Positions 1 through 13,024 of a stretch of DNA of 64,000 nt are shown here, in pieces (position 1 is the stretch's first letter; each line of letters starts with the position of its first letter). The stretch is taken from positions 20,294,886 through 20,358,885 of the forward strand of contig NW_024881330.1 in assembly GCF_018691265.1 (NCBI RefSeq). The letters are read 5' to 3'. The notes beneath the pieces are model-generated. The model was given only the letters and a program-made list of their open reading frames with translations, was not told the DNA's origin and ran no database searches. A program made the translations under genes and the position numbers. Origin of the DNA: Tyto alba (lineage: Eukaryota > Chordata > Aves > Strigiformes > Tytonidae).

Positions 1-480
1 GCCTCTAATAGTGAAATCACATTCTGGTATAATGATTATGTTGATCTTTTAGGCAATTTTCTGCTTTGAACATTGTGGAAGGAACAGCAGCTGAAATACT
101 TTTGATAATGAAACAAGCAGTAGCATGAAAATAATTGATCTCCAAGTGGGAAACTTTCCTGTTATAGAATTTCATAATTAAAACCTCAATCAATGGTATT
201 TCTTAGTTGGCAATTGCATATGCATTAGTAAAAATATCAGCAAGCCAGAAGATAACACGTAGGTTCCAGTGGTAAACTGAATTTAAGACTCTATCCCTTT
301 TTTAACTTTGTTTAGACAATGACAGAAAATTGGAGAAAAGATGCAGAAAAAGAAGGGGATTAATTTCTTATGAACCCTGCAGGACATAACAAGGACGTAT
401 TTTTACTAGCGATCTACCAGTGGTACCTGCCGATACTCAGAAATCGGCCCCGTGGAACCCAGCATACCCTTGCGGAACTG
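1..480. other. AT-rich upstream non-coding DNA
   Basis: No gene, RNA or recognisable transposon is seen. The sequence is AT-rich with stops in all frames and leads into the GC-rich island that follows. It is probably intergenic. Confidence 0.5.
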
Positions 481-717
481 ATTTGGGAAGGGAGGGAAAA
501 CCCCGGAGCCGCAGCTCTGCCCTCTTGCCCCCCGCCCGGCCTGCCCTGTGCTCCCTCTGCTCTCTTTTGCTGCGGTCGCCGATCCCCCAAAGCACCTGCG
601 TTTACAGAGGAAGCGGTTACCCTGACTACAAAAACACGGATTGTATGGAACGTCTCAAAACACTATCACTAAAACTTTAGTTTACATTGATTATTTTCGC
701 TTTTAAATGTGGCGCTT

Positions 718-737
718 TCCCCCCCCACACACACACC
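718..737. repeat. C-run followed by (CA)n tract
   Basis: A run of C residues is followed by a short CA repeat just upstream of the GC-rich core of the island. It is a simple low-complexity tract. Confidence 0.7.
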
Positions 738-865
738 AGTGGTGTCTACTTTCCACTTTCTTGCCGCTGCCGTTCCCCGCTGGGTGCTCAGGAGCAGCTC
801 TGGGGGTTCCGTTTCCTCACGTTCCCGCCGGCCGCGCGCGGGGCGGGGGGAGCGGTGCGGCGGGC

Positions 866-885
866 GGCCAGCAGGGGGCGGCCAC
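866..885 (+). promoter_or_regulatory. Predicted CTCF binding site
   Basis: The core CCAGCAGGGGGCG at 868-880 closely matches the well-known vertebrate CTCF core (CCASYAGRKGGC type). Flanking bases are G/C-rich as in bound sites. The call is by eye; no score was computed. CTCF anchors chromatin loops and insulators, so the motif direction (+) would matter for looping toward ANGPT1. Confidence 0.6.
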
Positions 886-3483
886 ACGCTGCGCTGCGCC
901 CCGCGCCGCTCGCGCGACGCCCGCAGCGGGAGGGGCCGGGCCGGGCCGGGCCGCCGGCGGCACCGCCCGGACCCACAGCCCGGGCCCACGGCCCCGCGGC
1001 CCGGCCGCGCTCGGTGAGGGCTCCTCAGCCACAAGAGACGGGCGGGGGGACCTCAGCCACAGCAGTGAAAAGAAAAACTGTCTCCAGAAGTACATCAGCC
1101 GGTCCGCGGTAGAAGCTACCTACCCGGTGGGAAAAAAACCCTGTTTTGTCACTGCCTATCTGGTACCTCTAAAATAAACAAAAAAGCCCAACCCTTTTAG
1201 ATCGAAATATAATCAGGAAAAAAAAAATCCTGCATTTAAAGCGTGTCTACTTCAAATACATAGCAAAAAAGATAGTGGTAATCCTAATGACAGTACTGCT
1301 GAGATCAAGCTTACTTCTGATAATGTGGTCTTTGCTCTACTGCAGTGACTGATACTTCCTTTGTTTTGAAACATATTGGAAAGGCCTGTATTGATAAGTG
1401 CATGAGTTGAGACTCTCTCAACTAAAGGTTTTGAAGTAGCCCCTCCTACAAGCATGAACATTCTCAAGGGGATTTATGTTATTTCCAAGGGCAAAATATA
1501 AATGAGCCTCCACTGCATCAGATGTTAAATGAACATGAAAGATACTGTATGGGTAACTTGTTCAATTTTGTATCTGCTTAAATGCAGTTTACCTACCTTT
1601 ATATTTTTTGCAACATAACTAATTACTTTTTTTAACTAGTAGCAGTGGCTGTATAGTAGGTTAAAACAGTCATAGGTTGTCCTTTTCTTATCTTGCTACC
1701 ACAGCAAAATCACTTCTTAAATCAGCAGTGCGTAAATGTAGAGCAGCAGCATGAAGCTGAAGTGCTAAACAGTGGACTGCAGTGTTCTGTTACTGGATTT
1801 CTCTTTTTGTACAGATTCAGACAGTGATTTTCCCATCATAATTGCTGTAGCTCAAATCTTTAACGCTTAGACAAGCTTTAAGGTAGACTCGTATACTACA
1901 GGGAGTGCATATGCTTTGATTCTAGTCCCATCTACCCATGAGAATCATATTCTCACTTCAATTCCCTTCTTCCCTTTCTGAAAAAGAAAGATGGGAGTGA
2001 TTTAACATTGATTAGAATTACATTACGATCAGATTCATCTGCACATAGGTGTGCTGATAGTACACAGGCAGTATACTTGCAATTACCCTCTTCTCCACTT
2101 ATGAATCCCCCACCAGTGGGAGGTTTAGACATCGATCTCAGTCCAACTTCCCAGTAGCCTCCTGACCTCCAGTTTTACCTTTCTGACACTTTTTTTGTTT
2201 TTGTTTTTTAGTTCATCTGAGGGAGTATTTTTAAAGTGATTCAATCCATTTGAGCTACAGATTATGCATATGAAAACATATTAGTTAATTATAATTGAAT
2301 CTTTTGAAAAACTATAGCCTGGTTATATTTCCTTTCTCATATTTGTTTTTCTCCTTTCTTATGGGATGATCATCATAATGCTATCAGAGTGTTGTCTAGG
2401 TTGAGGAATTATAATACTTATCTCCCATCTTTGGCAAGTATAAGCAGCATTTCTACAGGGCTTTTCACAAAAAGGTAGATTTCAAAGCATAACCAAAAAA
2501 AGGGCATGCATGCATTTACCTTGTTTAAATAGTTTGCAAAGAAATGTGCCTTCCATCTAGTATGATAAACTTGTGAAGATACTCTACATCCAAAGTCTTT
2601 GACTGAACTAAAAAACTAGCAATCAAAGAACATCTTTCCCTGAAAAGATGGCCTTTATTCTTTTGAGCTCCCTTGTGCGGGAAGACATTTATCAGCCATG
2701 AGATTTAGAACATCAGTTAGATATCTTGAGCAAAGTTCATGCAATGCACTAGTCAAACGGACCAAGACCACCAACTTGGCATGAAATTTTGTCAGTGTAC
2801 AGAGGAAGATCAGATCACTTGCAGCAGCCTGTGTTGCCAAGTCATTCTACAGCATTTAGTAACGACTGAACTTCAAACTTCCTGCTCAAGCACCTTGCAT
2901 CACTATGGTTTGGCTGAAAAGTGACTAAGAGCAGATCACCAGCTGTCTGGATGCCATATGGTTGTCTTTCTGTAAATTATGTGGATTACAGTCTGAATTG
3001 AGTCTTTTACATGTCAGCAAAGGAGAATGCACCATGCAGCTGAACTCTTCCCATCAGTACTGATCCGTCTTCCTCCTGGGTTCAACTATTCTTTGTTTTG
3101 TATAATTTCTGATGTAACAGTGATGCTGCTTGATGTCTTTTCATGATATTGCCAGCTGAATGGATCAATCATGTAGTAATTGAAAACAGATTTTAAAAAG
3201 CATTAGAGGAAGAACTGGGTTTTTTTAGAGTCTGTAAGAGAATAGATGTAGCAGTGGAGATGATGTCTCCTACCTTTTCTGATGGGATGCATTCGCCTCA
3301 AAAACAACTTGCATTAGATTAGCTCCTTGTTCAGAAGGTAGGGATTTCTGCTACTTCTCAAGTGAGACATCAGTAATGCATGGTCATCAGTGTCTAGTGC
3401 TAAAGAGAAGCCCAGGAAGATAAAAAAGCATGATTATTTTTAGTGACTGATTATACTGATGGCAACTCTTCTCATTGGTATAG

Positions 3484-3523
3484 TCTTACCAACCAACCTG
3501 AAATCTTATCAACCAGCCTGTCT
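3484..3523 (+). repeat. 20-bp tandem duplication
   Basis: Two adjacent 20-base units (3484-3503 and 3504-3523) share TCTTAYCAACCARCCTG and differ at a few positions. It is a small local duplication. Confidence 0.6.
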
Positions 3524-5887
3524 TGATACTGTCAGCTGTCTTTGCTAGGTGGAGTTGTTTTCCCTTTATCTGGATTCTCTAAAGGTCTGTTGGGGATAAG
3601 AGGTATGCTACTGGGTGTTGAGGAATGATGTAGCCAGGGTTAACCTTGACCATGTCAGTCAAACAAAAGTGTACTTGGATGAGAGTATGGAGAGGAGATG
3701 CCTTGTCTGAATGATTCACTGATTATTTTGGTAATACCATGATAGGTGCTGTTAGTCAGTCTCTCATGCACCAGCAAGAGTTTGAGTAATTGAACAGGAA
3801 ATGCGTCAAGGCATTGTTAGAATGTTGAGAACCTGAGTGAATGTGCTGACATTGGGGAGTACTGGTGGACAGAAGACAATTTCCAGCCCATGGTTTCCAT
3901 TAAGCCTCTGTGTTAGCAGTGTGGATTGCCTAGGTTTCTGCAAGAGTGTGCCACCCTTCAAAAAGAACAATGAAACCACTTTCCCCTACTCTTATAGTTC
4001 TGCTACTCATCTTTGTTCCTGTTCCATTCTCATCTAATACATAACATTTTCAAATTCCCCAAAAAAATCCTCCAGTAATTTGAGCATACAAAAAGCCTCG
4101 AGAGCAGGGACTTCTCAAATTAAAGGTCTGGTTTCCATCAGTGCCTCCCAAACTCAGCGCACTGTCTCTGTGACAAACCGCAGGTGAGAACATATACTGT
4201 GCTTCTTCAGGTTTTAGATTCCACCTGTCTTCTGAGGTCCTGGACTTTTAACAGTGATACACCTCGTAGGACCTCATTCTGGTGGAGTGAAGGGTGAGCG
4301 ATATGGTAAAAATATACATTGGGCAAGGCTGAGGAAAAGAAGATTAGACATTGAAAGTGCAGTGGAAGCAGAGAGAATGGCATAATCTTAATTAACAATT
4401 TAATGGAAAATAGTAACTATGCTGATATGCTACTTCCTTCACATTTTATTCATACAGTGATTGCTTGCTTTAGAGCATTTAATATCACTTCTCCTCTGTG
4501 TTACACTTGCTCATGTTTCTATTCACATCTTTAGGAGTTTTCCTTTACCTTTATAAAAGCTCATCTGTCATAGGTAGTGTCAAAACATCATGCCACTCAA
4601 ACCCAGGACACATACTAATGATGCTACAACTTCCTCAGCATTTCTCAGTCCCTGTAGACCTTTCTTCCTGCTTCTACAGTAATGGGGAAAGCCTGCCACC
4701 CCCCCTGCTTCCTACAACAGAGGGTGCCTTCAGATGCACAGCCTTGCTTTGCGCTCCAACTACCTTCATGTGTATTTTAGGAACTGTGAGTTTATGCTTG
4801 ATTATTGCCTATGACAGTATTTAGAGCAATGGATTCATATTTATCAAAACATTTATTTAAAAATACCAAATGAGCAGTAGAGAACTTACAGAAGCAGACT
4901 GACTAAAGGTATAGAAAGCAGAGCCATGAGATGTCACTGCACTCTGCATGTCATCCCTTAAGGGTCATCTACCAAAGCCACACCACTGTGTTTGGTCTTG
5001 TCATGTTACTGCTGCTTTTTTAGAGCCACTGCACAACCCCCCCAATATTTCCAGACATATGGTGTGGTCCCACCCACTATATAATGTCATGTGGGATAGG
5101 GAATGAAGGTAATGAGTTCATGGCACTTCAGACTTGGGTGTGTGTGCAGCTAGGGGACATGAAAAACCTGAATACAGGATATTTCTTATATACACTTCAG
5201 AATCTAAGGAACAGGGTTATACCATGCAACAAAACTCCCTAGAGCTTGGCTTGCTTAGATCTGGATTACATCTTCAAAGCTGTACTTAGAATTTTGATAG
5301 TTGAAGTTGTGCTCATTTTGCCACTTGTTTTAAAATAATGTTTTTCTATAAGAAAAAATACGGGCCAGATGGTACTTTTTCTAAATTACAGTAACAGTGT
5401 TTTATAAATGACTGCAAGTCACTGACTGAATACATGAGATTATATAAACACAAGAATTTTATACCTTTTATACAAGACATGTAAAGTACATTACTAACAG
5501 TAATAGTTGGATACAGACCTACCTAGTCTTCTGCTTTCTGTGGTTTCTCTCTGTTTCTTGCTCTTCTGTTCCAGCACTTACAGCTCAAATGAACTCAGTG
5601 CCACACACCTGGCTCTTGCTCTGGGACCTGCCTGGTCACACACAGCTGATAACTGTTCAGTGGGCATCTGCTGAGCACAGCCTCCAAACAGGAGAGGGAC
5701 TCTGGTCCTTTCAGAAGGAAGAATGTGTATTTTCACAAGTCATGTTCCTCCCAGTCTTTATCATTATACCAAGTTTACCCTCACCTAGGAAATGTGGAGA
5801 AAGTTGCAGTTAGAATATACTTTATCTCTGCATTCTGTGTTAGAATTTTACATCAAAGATGCTAAAAACAGAGCAGTGGTTTTGGTG

Positions 5888-5919
5888 TTTTTTTTTTGTT
5901 TTGTTTTTTTTTTTTTTTT
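5888..5919. repeat. T-rich simple repeat
   Basis: Long T runs interrupted only by single G residues. It is a low-complexity tract and could be the antisense tail of a lost retroposon, but no body is recognisable beside it. Confidence 0.75.
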
Positions 5920-5944
5920 CCCTAAGAATTATAAAACATCTCAA

Positions 5945-6030
5945 TGGCAGAGCAGGGGATAAAACCCTAAACTACCAAGAGTGATCCCTTTGCAGGTCAT
6001 GAGCCCAACACTTTCCCTGAGAGCCAAGGT
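5945..6030 (-). repeat. Possible MIR-like SINE remnant
   Basis: The text GGCAGAGCAGGGGATAAAACC resembles the antisense of the MIR box that reads as 'normally defined in cases of cellular tests' only by its conserved GGCAGAGC...GGAT...AACCC order. Only a short stretch matches, so the call is weak. It would be an ancient amniote SINE fragment. Confidence 0.3.
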
Positions 6031-9000
6031 TAATATTTATCTATGCCCCATGGCAGTAATTTCAAAGGTGTTGATCTTGGGGATTAATTGCTGCTTTAAA
6101 CAGGCAGTTAACAGTTTAAACAACATTTTTATTGGCATACAGTAGTTAAATACCTACCAGTGTGCTGATGGGTTTATGATGATCAAAGTGAATTAAGAGT
6201 CTGTCTTTGAGTTACACGCTGTTAGAGGCACTGGGTCATTTGAATACCCTGGATTAATGTATGTGAGATGTACAGTAGCTGGTGTACACAGAGAAGAAAA
6301 TGTTAATTTTGAAATATTGCACTTCAGACTATTTTCTGTTCTATTTACATTCAGAAATGAAGCTCTCAGGCTACTGGTGCTCCAGTGACCTGATGCCTGA
6401 GCACACATGCTCCTGAGGTCACAGTCCAGGCTCTGGTGTTCATATTTCAGCACTGTTTTTTCAAGGGATAAAGCACCATGCTTGGAAGAAGTATTTGGAT
6501 GTCACAGGTTCTACACTGCACTGTGTTCACAGAAGTGGCTGAAGAATCAGCTGCAAAACTCATTATACTTATAAACTTGTTGTTTGGGTTCAGCACAGTT
6601 GATACACTATTTAAATGATCACTGGCATTAGAGGAAAATAACGATATTTGTAATCCCATTTATTATCTCCATTTTTATGGTTTAGTGATTAGGCATTTTG
6701 AGATCTTCAGTGTGATCAGAAGCCTGATCCCTGTACTCTGGCTGCCTGCTATAGGTGCCAGTGTCAAACAGTGTGGCTATGCCAGCTTTTTGCAGGGAAC
6801 CACAACCTGGCAGCGTCCACAGTGCCACTGAAGGGAGTTTTACATGCCTCTTTGGGCATCTGTGCCAGAGCAGGTTGTACAAATGTGCCAGAGGGAATTT
6901 CTGAAGGGAAGGCAGTATGTCTTTCCTGCAATTGCACTGTGACATGGAAGTATCTGAGCTACGGGGATAGTTATAGCTGTGCAGCACAGTGCCTGAGCCT
7001 CAGTACTAGGCACACACTAGTCCCCAGGACATGGATTCCTATCTCTATTTTTCAACCCCATTGAAAAACACTGTCTCTGACTACTGTTAATGATTTGGTT
7101 GCAGCAGGCCAATTAATCAGAGCCAACTTGTGATAAATGTTTCTCCCATATAAAATTATGACAGCTTGCTGTCTAAGTATAGGATACTTCAGCTGAGAAT
7201 TGTGACACATGGATGTAGCGAGGCTATTTAGTGCGGCACAGCTGGTGTGCCTGGCTGCTGCGATTCCATGGGACACTGCTCGCAAACCATAGCTAGCCTC
7301 TTGCCTCACTGCTATTTATTTGTGTTGTCTGACTTCTTGTTTCCTAATTAAAAGTGACACATACAGTTGGGAAGAAGCTGATTGGCCTCTTAAAATAATT
7401 CTGACCAGTTGATTGAGTTTTCTAATTAGTTAAGCACAAATTTTGGTATTATGGGGACACTGCTGGAATAGAGCACAGAAAGCCAAGCCTCTGCCTTGTT
7501 CCCATATATGGAACGTGAAACCAGAAGCTGTCTGCAAAAATAAATAATAGGTGTGGGGAGAAAATTACACTATAAAAATATAAGAGATATTTTATTTATA
7601 AACCACCTTCTTAAATAAGAAATAGTTGCAATTCTTAATTCCAGACTGTCTCCCTGCGCCTCTCCCTTTCAGTGGCTACATTGCTGTTAATTTACCTCTG
7701 ATACCTCAGATCCCTGGTGGCTCATTCCTGTTTTTTTCTCTTCTGTATCTCTCACCGAGAACCTAACTCTTAGATTCTGAGAATTAATTACTAAATAGGC
7801 TGACTGTAAGGAAGCTACCATAGTCTTAGATACTGCAAGGTTTTAGGTAGACTGAAGTCCAGTATGCTGGTCTTGCTATCAAAGTATTCATTTTGTATTT
7901 GACTCAATTACTGAAAATACATGTAGTTACAGGAATATATAATCTATTCAATACGGCTAGAGAAAGCACTCGACATTCCGACTCTCTCTTTCAGAGAAAA
8001 CAAGTAGGATTTTAAGGATTTTTTTAGCGAAAGCTGGGCTTGATCCGACCTATCATACATTCACATAGTCATGGTAAACTTGTATTTCCTGCAGTTTGAA
8101 TTGAAATGCAATTTTATGGTGTTTTTCCCCAAGTTCTAGAAGAATGTACCAGGTATTTTTTGTTTTGTTCCATTTACTGAATTATGTTAATGTGTTCCAT
8201 TTACCTGGGATTCTGTAGCTTCCAAACTAGGTTCTCTGTGCTATAAATCTTGGTATTGGTCAATGTCAAAAATAGCATTATCACTTATGTTCTCCTCTCT
8301 GCTTCATTTATCACTATTTATCTTCTCCAGAACAAGTACCAGGAAGGTGATCCTGAATGCTGGAAGTCTGGGCTGATTGCGTTGTGTAATATCATTACTG
8401 TTGGCTGCTTCTGCTCCTGCTAGAGTTGAACTCCAGCCAAAAAGTTAAGCTAAATTGGATGAACTCTGAGAATACTTATGGACTTGAGTGTGCCCATTTG
8501 TGAAAAACACTGCAAAGGTGAGAATTCGAAAAGCTACAATATTGAGATTGCTCACTCTTGGGACTTTAATTTGATTTCTCATTTGGAATGAAACACATTT
8601 CAGAAACATCCTGGCCTTTGCCACATTCTACTTTTAACCAAGCACCTAAAATTTAAGCTGTGGCTTTGAAGGGGAACTCAAACAAGAATAGCAATTCAAA
8701 CTCTTAATCCCATGTTTTCTCAGTTTACATCAAAAGCTAGGTATTTCACCCACATAATTAACTATTAGCTTGTACAGTTGAAGGATGGGTTTCATCTTCT
8801 TTTGACTGAAAGCAGATGTTTTATGTTTGCCCTAGAAAAGCAGACTTTTTACAGAAACTTGTAAAAGGGAGATTCGGTACATGCTCTGTAGCTTTTTCCT
8901 TTGTCCACTGGTATACAGATTACACATCATCCAGGACATTTTTTCCAGTCCCTTTGATTTGCTGATATTTTTCAAAAGGTATGTAGAAGTTGATTACAGC

Positions 9001-10370
9001 ACCATAGAAACTCAAGAGGAAAAGTTGATGTTCTTATCTTCTACCTCAGCATTATATCCAATAAAGTTTATTTCCTGCAGATTATTTTAGCTATGTTTAT
9101 TATATGAAAAAAATAAGTTTGTTAGGAAATCAGTCTTAATTGGAAAAAAGTATCTACCTTTAAGGAAGTAGGACAGTCTTACCTCATAAATGCTATATTC
9201 TTGATACATATACTTTAACCAGATACTCGAGTTCTTGAAGGACGTAAATACGGAGAACTGAGTTGGATTTATGTCCTTTTCTATGTAGAGAAAATGAACG
9301 AGAACATTTTACATTCTAATTTTTAATTAGGTCAGAGAGCAGCCAAGATTGACTTTCACAACTGTTTTTTTAGGGTGTCATTCAGATTGATGGGGAATCT
9401 GGCTGATGTGTCTCAACAAGCAGAAAAAATCAGAATACTCATTCATGCCTTGCTATGAATATATATGCTCAAAATATGAGAGTCTGATTCCTGTCTCTCT
9501 CCATATCAGACAGCAGAATGTTTTAAACCTGGGACTCACCTCCAAATGCTTTGACCATCATTTGGCAGTGGCATCACTTCCCTCATTGTTGTACCTCAGT
9601 TGAAAAGATATGAGCTACAGAGAGGCCTATGAAGACAAGACTTTCTGACAAGGGCAGAAAGATCAAACTCACTGGAGCATGGTGCTCAGGAGTGATGGGT
9701 AGGTCTCATACGTCTTCTATGAATATGTAAGGGATTTTGTTGCCAATATGTTGGCTTTTGTGTCTTTAACCATTATATGTCTAGTGTTCCTCATGAACAA
9801 GGAGTTTAAGCACCTGATGCAGGATTTTGGTTTCCATTAGGTAGGACGGCTGTAGCCTTACAGGACTCAACATTTAAGACTCCGAAGGAGAGAGCTTAAG
9901 TTGTTAACCCATAGAGTCTGAAGAAAATTTGATTTTTTGTTGCTAGATATTCAACTTCTACCAGCATTCAGAATAATCTTTTTTATTTAGATTTGACTGG
10001 AGAACTGCATTTTTTCCTTAGGGAAATCATACTATTAGAGTTCCTGCCTTTGTGACCTCAAAAATAGGTGCACATATTGCACAATACTTGGGGCTACACA
10101 TTAAATTAATTCAGAAACTGGCAGTAACACACCAATGGGTTGTTGTTTCTCTCCTGTACTTTTCCCTGGTGAGCAATAAGACCTGGGGATAGTCCATAGA
10201 ATAAGTAAACTGTTCAACCAGACAACGTTGATGATAAATAATTTCCACAAAATTGCACTTTCAATGTAATTTGCAACAGAAGGCACATTCACGTGATAGG
10301 GCTAAAAGGCTTGTAGCCATATGAAATATCTCTCTTTTAAAACCAGGCAGTTGTTTAGTTTTGTCTAAAA

Positions 10371-10410
10371 GTGGAAGATTGTGGTTTACAGTGGAAGATT
10401 GCAGTTGTTT
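10371..10410 (+). repeat. 20-bp tandem duplication
   Basis: GTGGAAGATTG begins two adjacent 20-base units at 10371 and 10391; the second halves have diverged. It is a small local duplication without other features. Confidence 0.55.
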
Positions 10411-12044
10411 GTCTTCTCATCAGCCATTTTAGATTAGGGCATCTGTTTTTATTATTTTCAAACAGAAATGTCATGCTCACCATGTTCAGTTACTGTGCAT
10501 CACTCCTATTCAATAGGGTTGGAATTTGGTCTTTGAAAATGCCTCAAATGTCCTGACAGTGTGAAAGTTATAGACAAAACTTACCCTAGACAGATAAGAA
10601 GAGGATGCTGGGGGCATTCCTCCTTCCCCAGGGAATGAGTGTAAATTTAACTGAATTAATCTACATGCTTTTTCTCTACATCTGTAAACTCAAAGATCTG
10701 TTATGAATATAAGAATAATTTGGTTTTCCCATGTTCCCAACAGCATGAAAATAACTTTTCAGAAAACACCTAGCTTTCTCAGCTGTTGACATGTTTGGAA
10801 AGAGTCCAATAAAGCTTTTGCCTGGAGAAGCCTCACAGCCTCTGTATGAGACAAAATTCAGACAGGTCGTATGGCATAACCAGTAGGTCAGATGTTTCTG
10901 TGGTAAACCACCATGCTCTTCTAAGCGCTGCTGCTTTTTGCCACTCAGTTAGTGTTCCGAGCTGTTTACTTGTTCCCAGGTGGGAAATCAAATGCTGGGA
11001 GAGCTGGGCTGGACTGCAGCGTGACTCAGAACCCATTGCCATATTCCTTTGAAGGCAGGATCTGGCAAGATGCACTATGTGGGCTCATACCTTAAATATG
11101 CACATGTAAATATACAAACTTCAGTCCTGAGGAGTAATTTATCTGAGATGACTGCTTGCTTATTCCCTGGAGAGTAAGAAAAGAAAGCATACAGGTAGTA
11201 GGAGAAAGTGTCAATGTATGGTAAATAAGCCTTCCCCTTCCTCTGCCCTTAATACTGTCTGGATTCTGTAGGGTCAGGCAAATATCCTGCATATTGTTCT
11301 TGTCTCAGCACTGTGGTAAATTGGGACCATCTCCACTGAAGTCACTGGTAAAGTATTAGCACATAACCAGTCAGACTTACAGGATTTCAGATGCCATTTT
11401 ATTCATTTGAATTTATATATTCAGAATGAAGTTCTTTGGAATGTGCTACATTAAGAATAAACACTTTTTGTCCTGCTGTGTAGCATTGGTTTACCTAGAG
11501 ATAAAGGCCTGCTTCTTATACCTATGCTTATGAGCCATTCTGCAGTGACTTCCCTTATATACTAAGGAAGTTGAGTTGGAGTAATTCCACTTACAGTGTG
11601 TGATATGATGCAACCTTATTGCAACTCATCTGCAGCAATAACACGTATTGCCGCAGAAATGTGAAGAAACAGAAATATATTTTTGTGTCCTAGAATTGGT
11701 GTTTGAACTCTAAGCATCCATATGATTCCGTGACAAAAGCCTTTAAATTGTATTAATGCTAGGTAGGTATGTGGGAACTGATACCATATGAATGTAACCT
11801 TCATCTGGATGTTGAATACCCATTTATTTTGCGTTGTTGGGTTGATCACAGTGAGCTATAGTATTTTATATAGCTACTAAATAAACAATGTGTATGAGAC
11901 TTTGCATGTTCTGGGAAGGAAGCCTCTGGATACACCCTTCCCTGTTACACAGAAGGAAGAGCTTAAGGAATGCAAAACTAGTCATTGTGTTGGAGGAAGT
12001 GGTCTTAGGAAAATGAAGAGTCTTTTAAACACATCCATGCCCCT

Positions 12045-12110
12045 ACTCAGTTGCTGGCTGAGCCACTGATTTTCTGTGCAATCATGGACAAATCATTTAG
12101 GTTATATCTA
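12045..12110 (+). repeat. Possible MIR-like SINE remnant
   Basis: The order CCACTGATTTTCTGTG, ATCATGGACAAATCATTTA resembles the MIR core in sense orientation (the 'GTGACCTTGGGCAAGTCA' region). It is short and diverged. Confidence 0.4.
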
Positions 12111-13006
12111 TAGTGTATAATGTACAATCCTGCAGAAATACCCACGGTGACTTTGAGAACTTTTTTTTCTTCACCTCACTGAAATTTTTAGGTCTTAAAA
12201 AGCTGAGACAGGTCACATAGATCATGTGGTACTGGGATAATAAACTGTATATTTATCAAATGGGGTAGAATACCCCAAACCATTGAAACTCTTGGGGCAA
12301 GATGCTTTCTTTGGTTAGTTGGTTGGTTTGTTTTTGGAAAGACAGAAGCAAATACCTTAATAGGAATACGGAATTTTAGACAATAAAAACTCTTCTTATT
12401 TCTGAACCTGTTTTCCTTAGATAAAGTGAAATTCTTTAGAAAATTGCACTGGAATTAAGTGGCCGTAGATCTGGAAACAAGCCTTTTTCTGTATTTGTTG
12501 TTGCACTTCTGCCTGTGTATATGTGGGACCATGAGTGTGCCAGGGAGGAGTGTAAACTGAACCTGGCCTGGCTGGTTCAATGTCCTTATCAAAATGACTT
12601 TGCCGTGTGTTTTGGGGAACAGCAAGCTGACCCTGGTGGTCTCTGTGTTACAGGATTAGGAGTGTCTGTGCTTCTAGTTAGGCACCCTGGGGACAAGCTC
12701 CAGCTCTGGTATCAACAATAGCAGCCCCAAAGCTTGCTGAATTTCTATGTAGCTAATGGAGCTGCTGCCATTTCATCAGTCCTGAGTCTTTGCAAAGATT
12801 TAAGTGCATCCCAGCATAATTCATAAGTCCCTTTCCGTACCTGCCCTTTGGCTAGAAAGGCTGCAAACTGGGAGTGACAGAATGGCTCCTGGGCTTTCTC
12901 CAGGCTCCAGCCATCCCTTCCTTGCCTCTGTGTGAGACCCCACGTGTTTGGACGCACAAGATGTCTCCAGTGTGCTACTCCTGCAACACAGATGTGGGCA
13001 GTACTT

Positions 13007-13024
13007 GGGGGGGGGGGGTGGGGG
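13007..13024 (+). repeat. G-run, potential G-quadruplex
   Basis: Twelve G residues, one T, then five G residues. This is compatible with a G-quadruplex on the + strand or a length-variable homopolymer. Confidence 0.7.

Larger units (their letters stand above)
480..1110. promoter_or_regulatory. CpG island, possible orphan promoter
   Basis: GC content and CpG density rise abruptly, most strongly at about 800-1020, where CpG dinucleotides are dense. This contrasts with the AT-rich DNA on both sides. GC boxes are visible (GGGCGGGG at about 841 and further GGGCGG cores) and a CTCF-type site lies at 868-880. Islands of this size usually mark promoters or insulators. It lies about 14.6 kb upstream of the ANGPT1 start codon. 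It could be a distal or alternative first-exon promoter, the start of a long non-coding RNA on either strand, or an insulator. The many overlapping open frames here are a composition effect and none resembles a known protein. Confidence 0.75.

Noticed and set aside
669..1177. Overlapping open frames of up to 156 codons on both strands in the CpG island
   Set aside because: They are open because GC-rich DNA has few stops; the proteins are R/A/G/P-rich with no known domain, and frames on both strands conflict.
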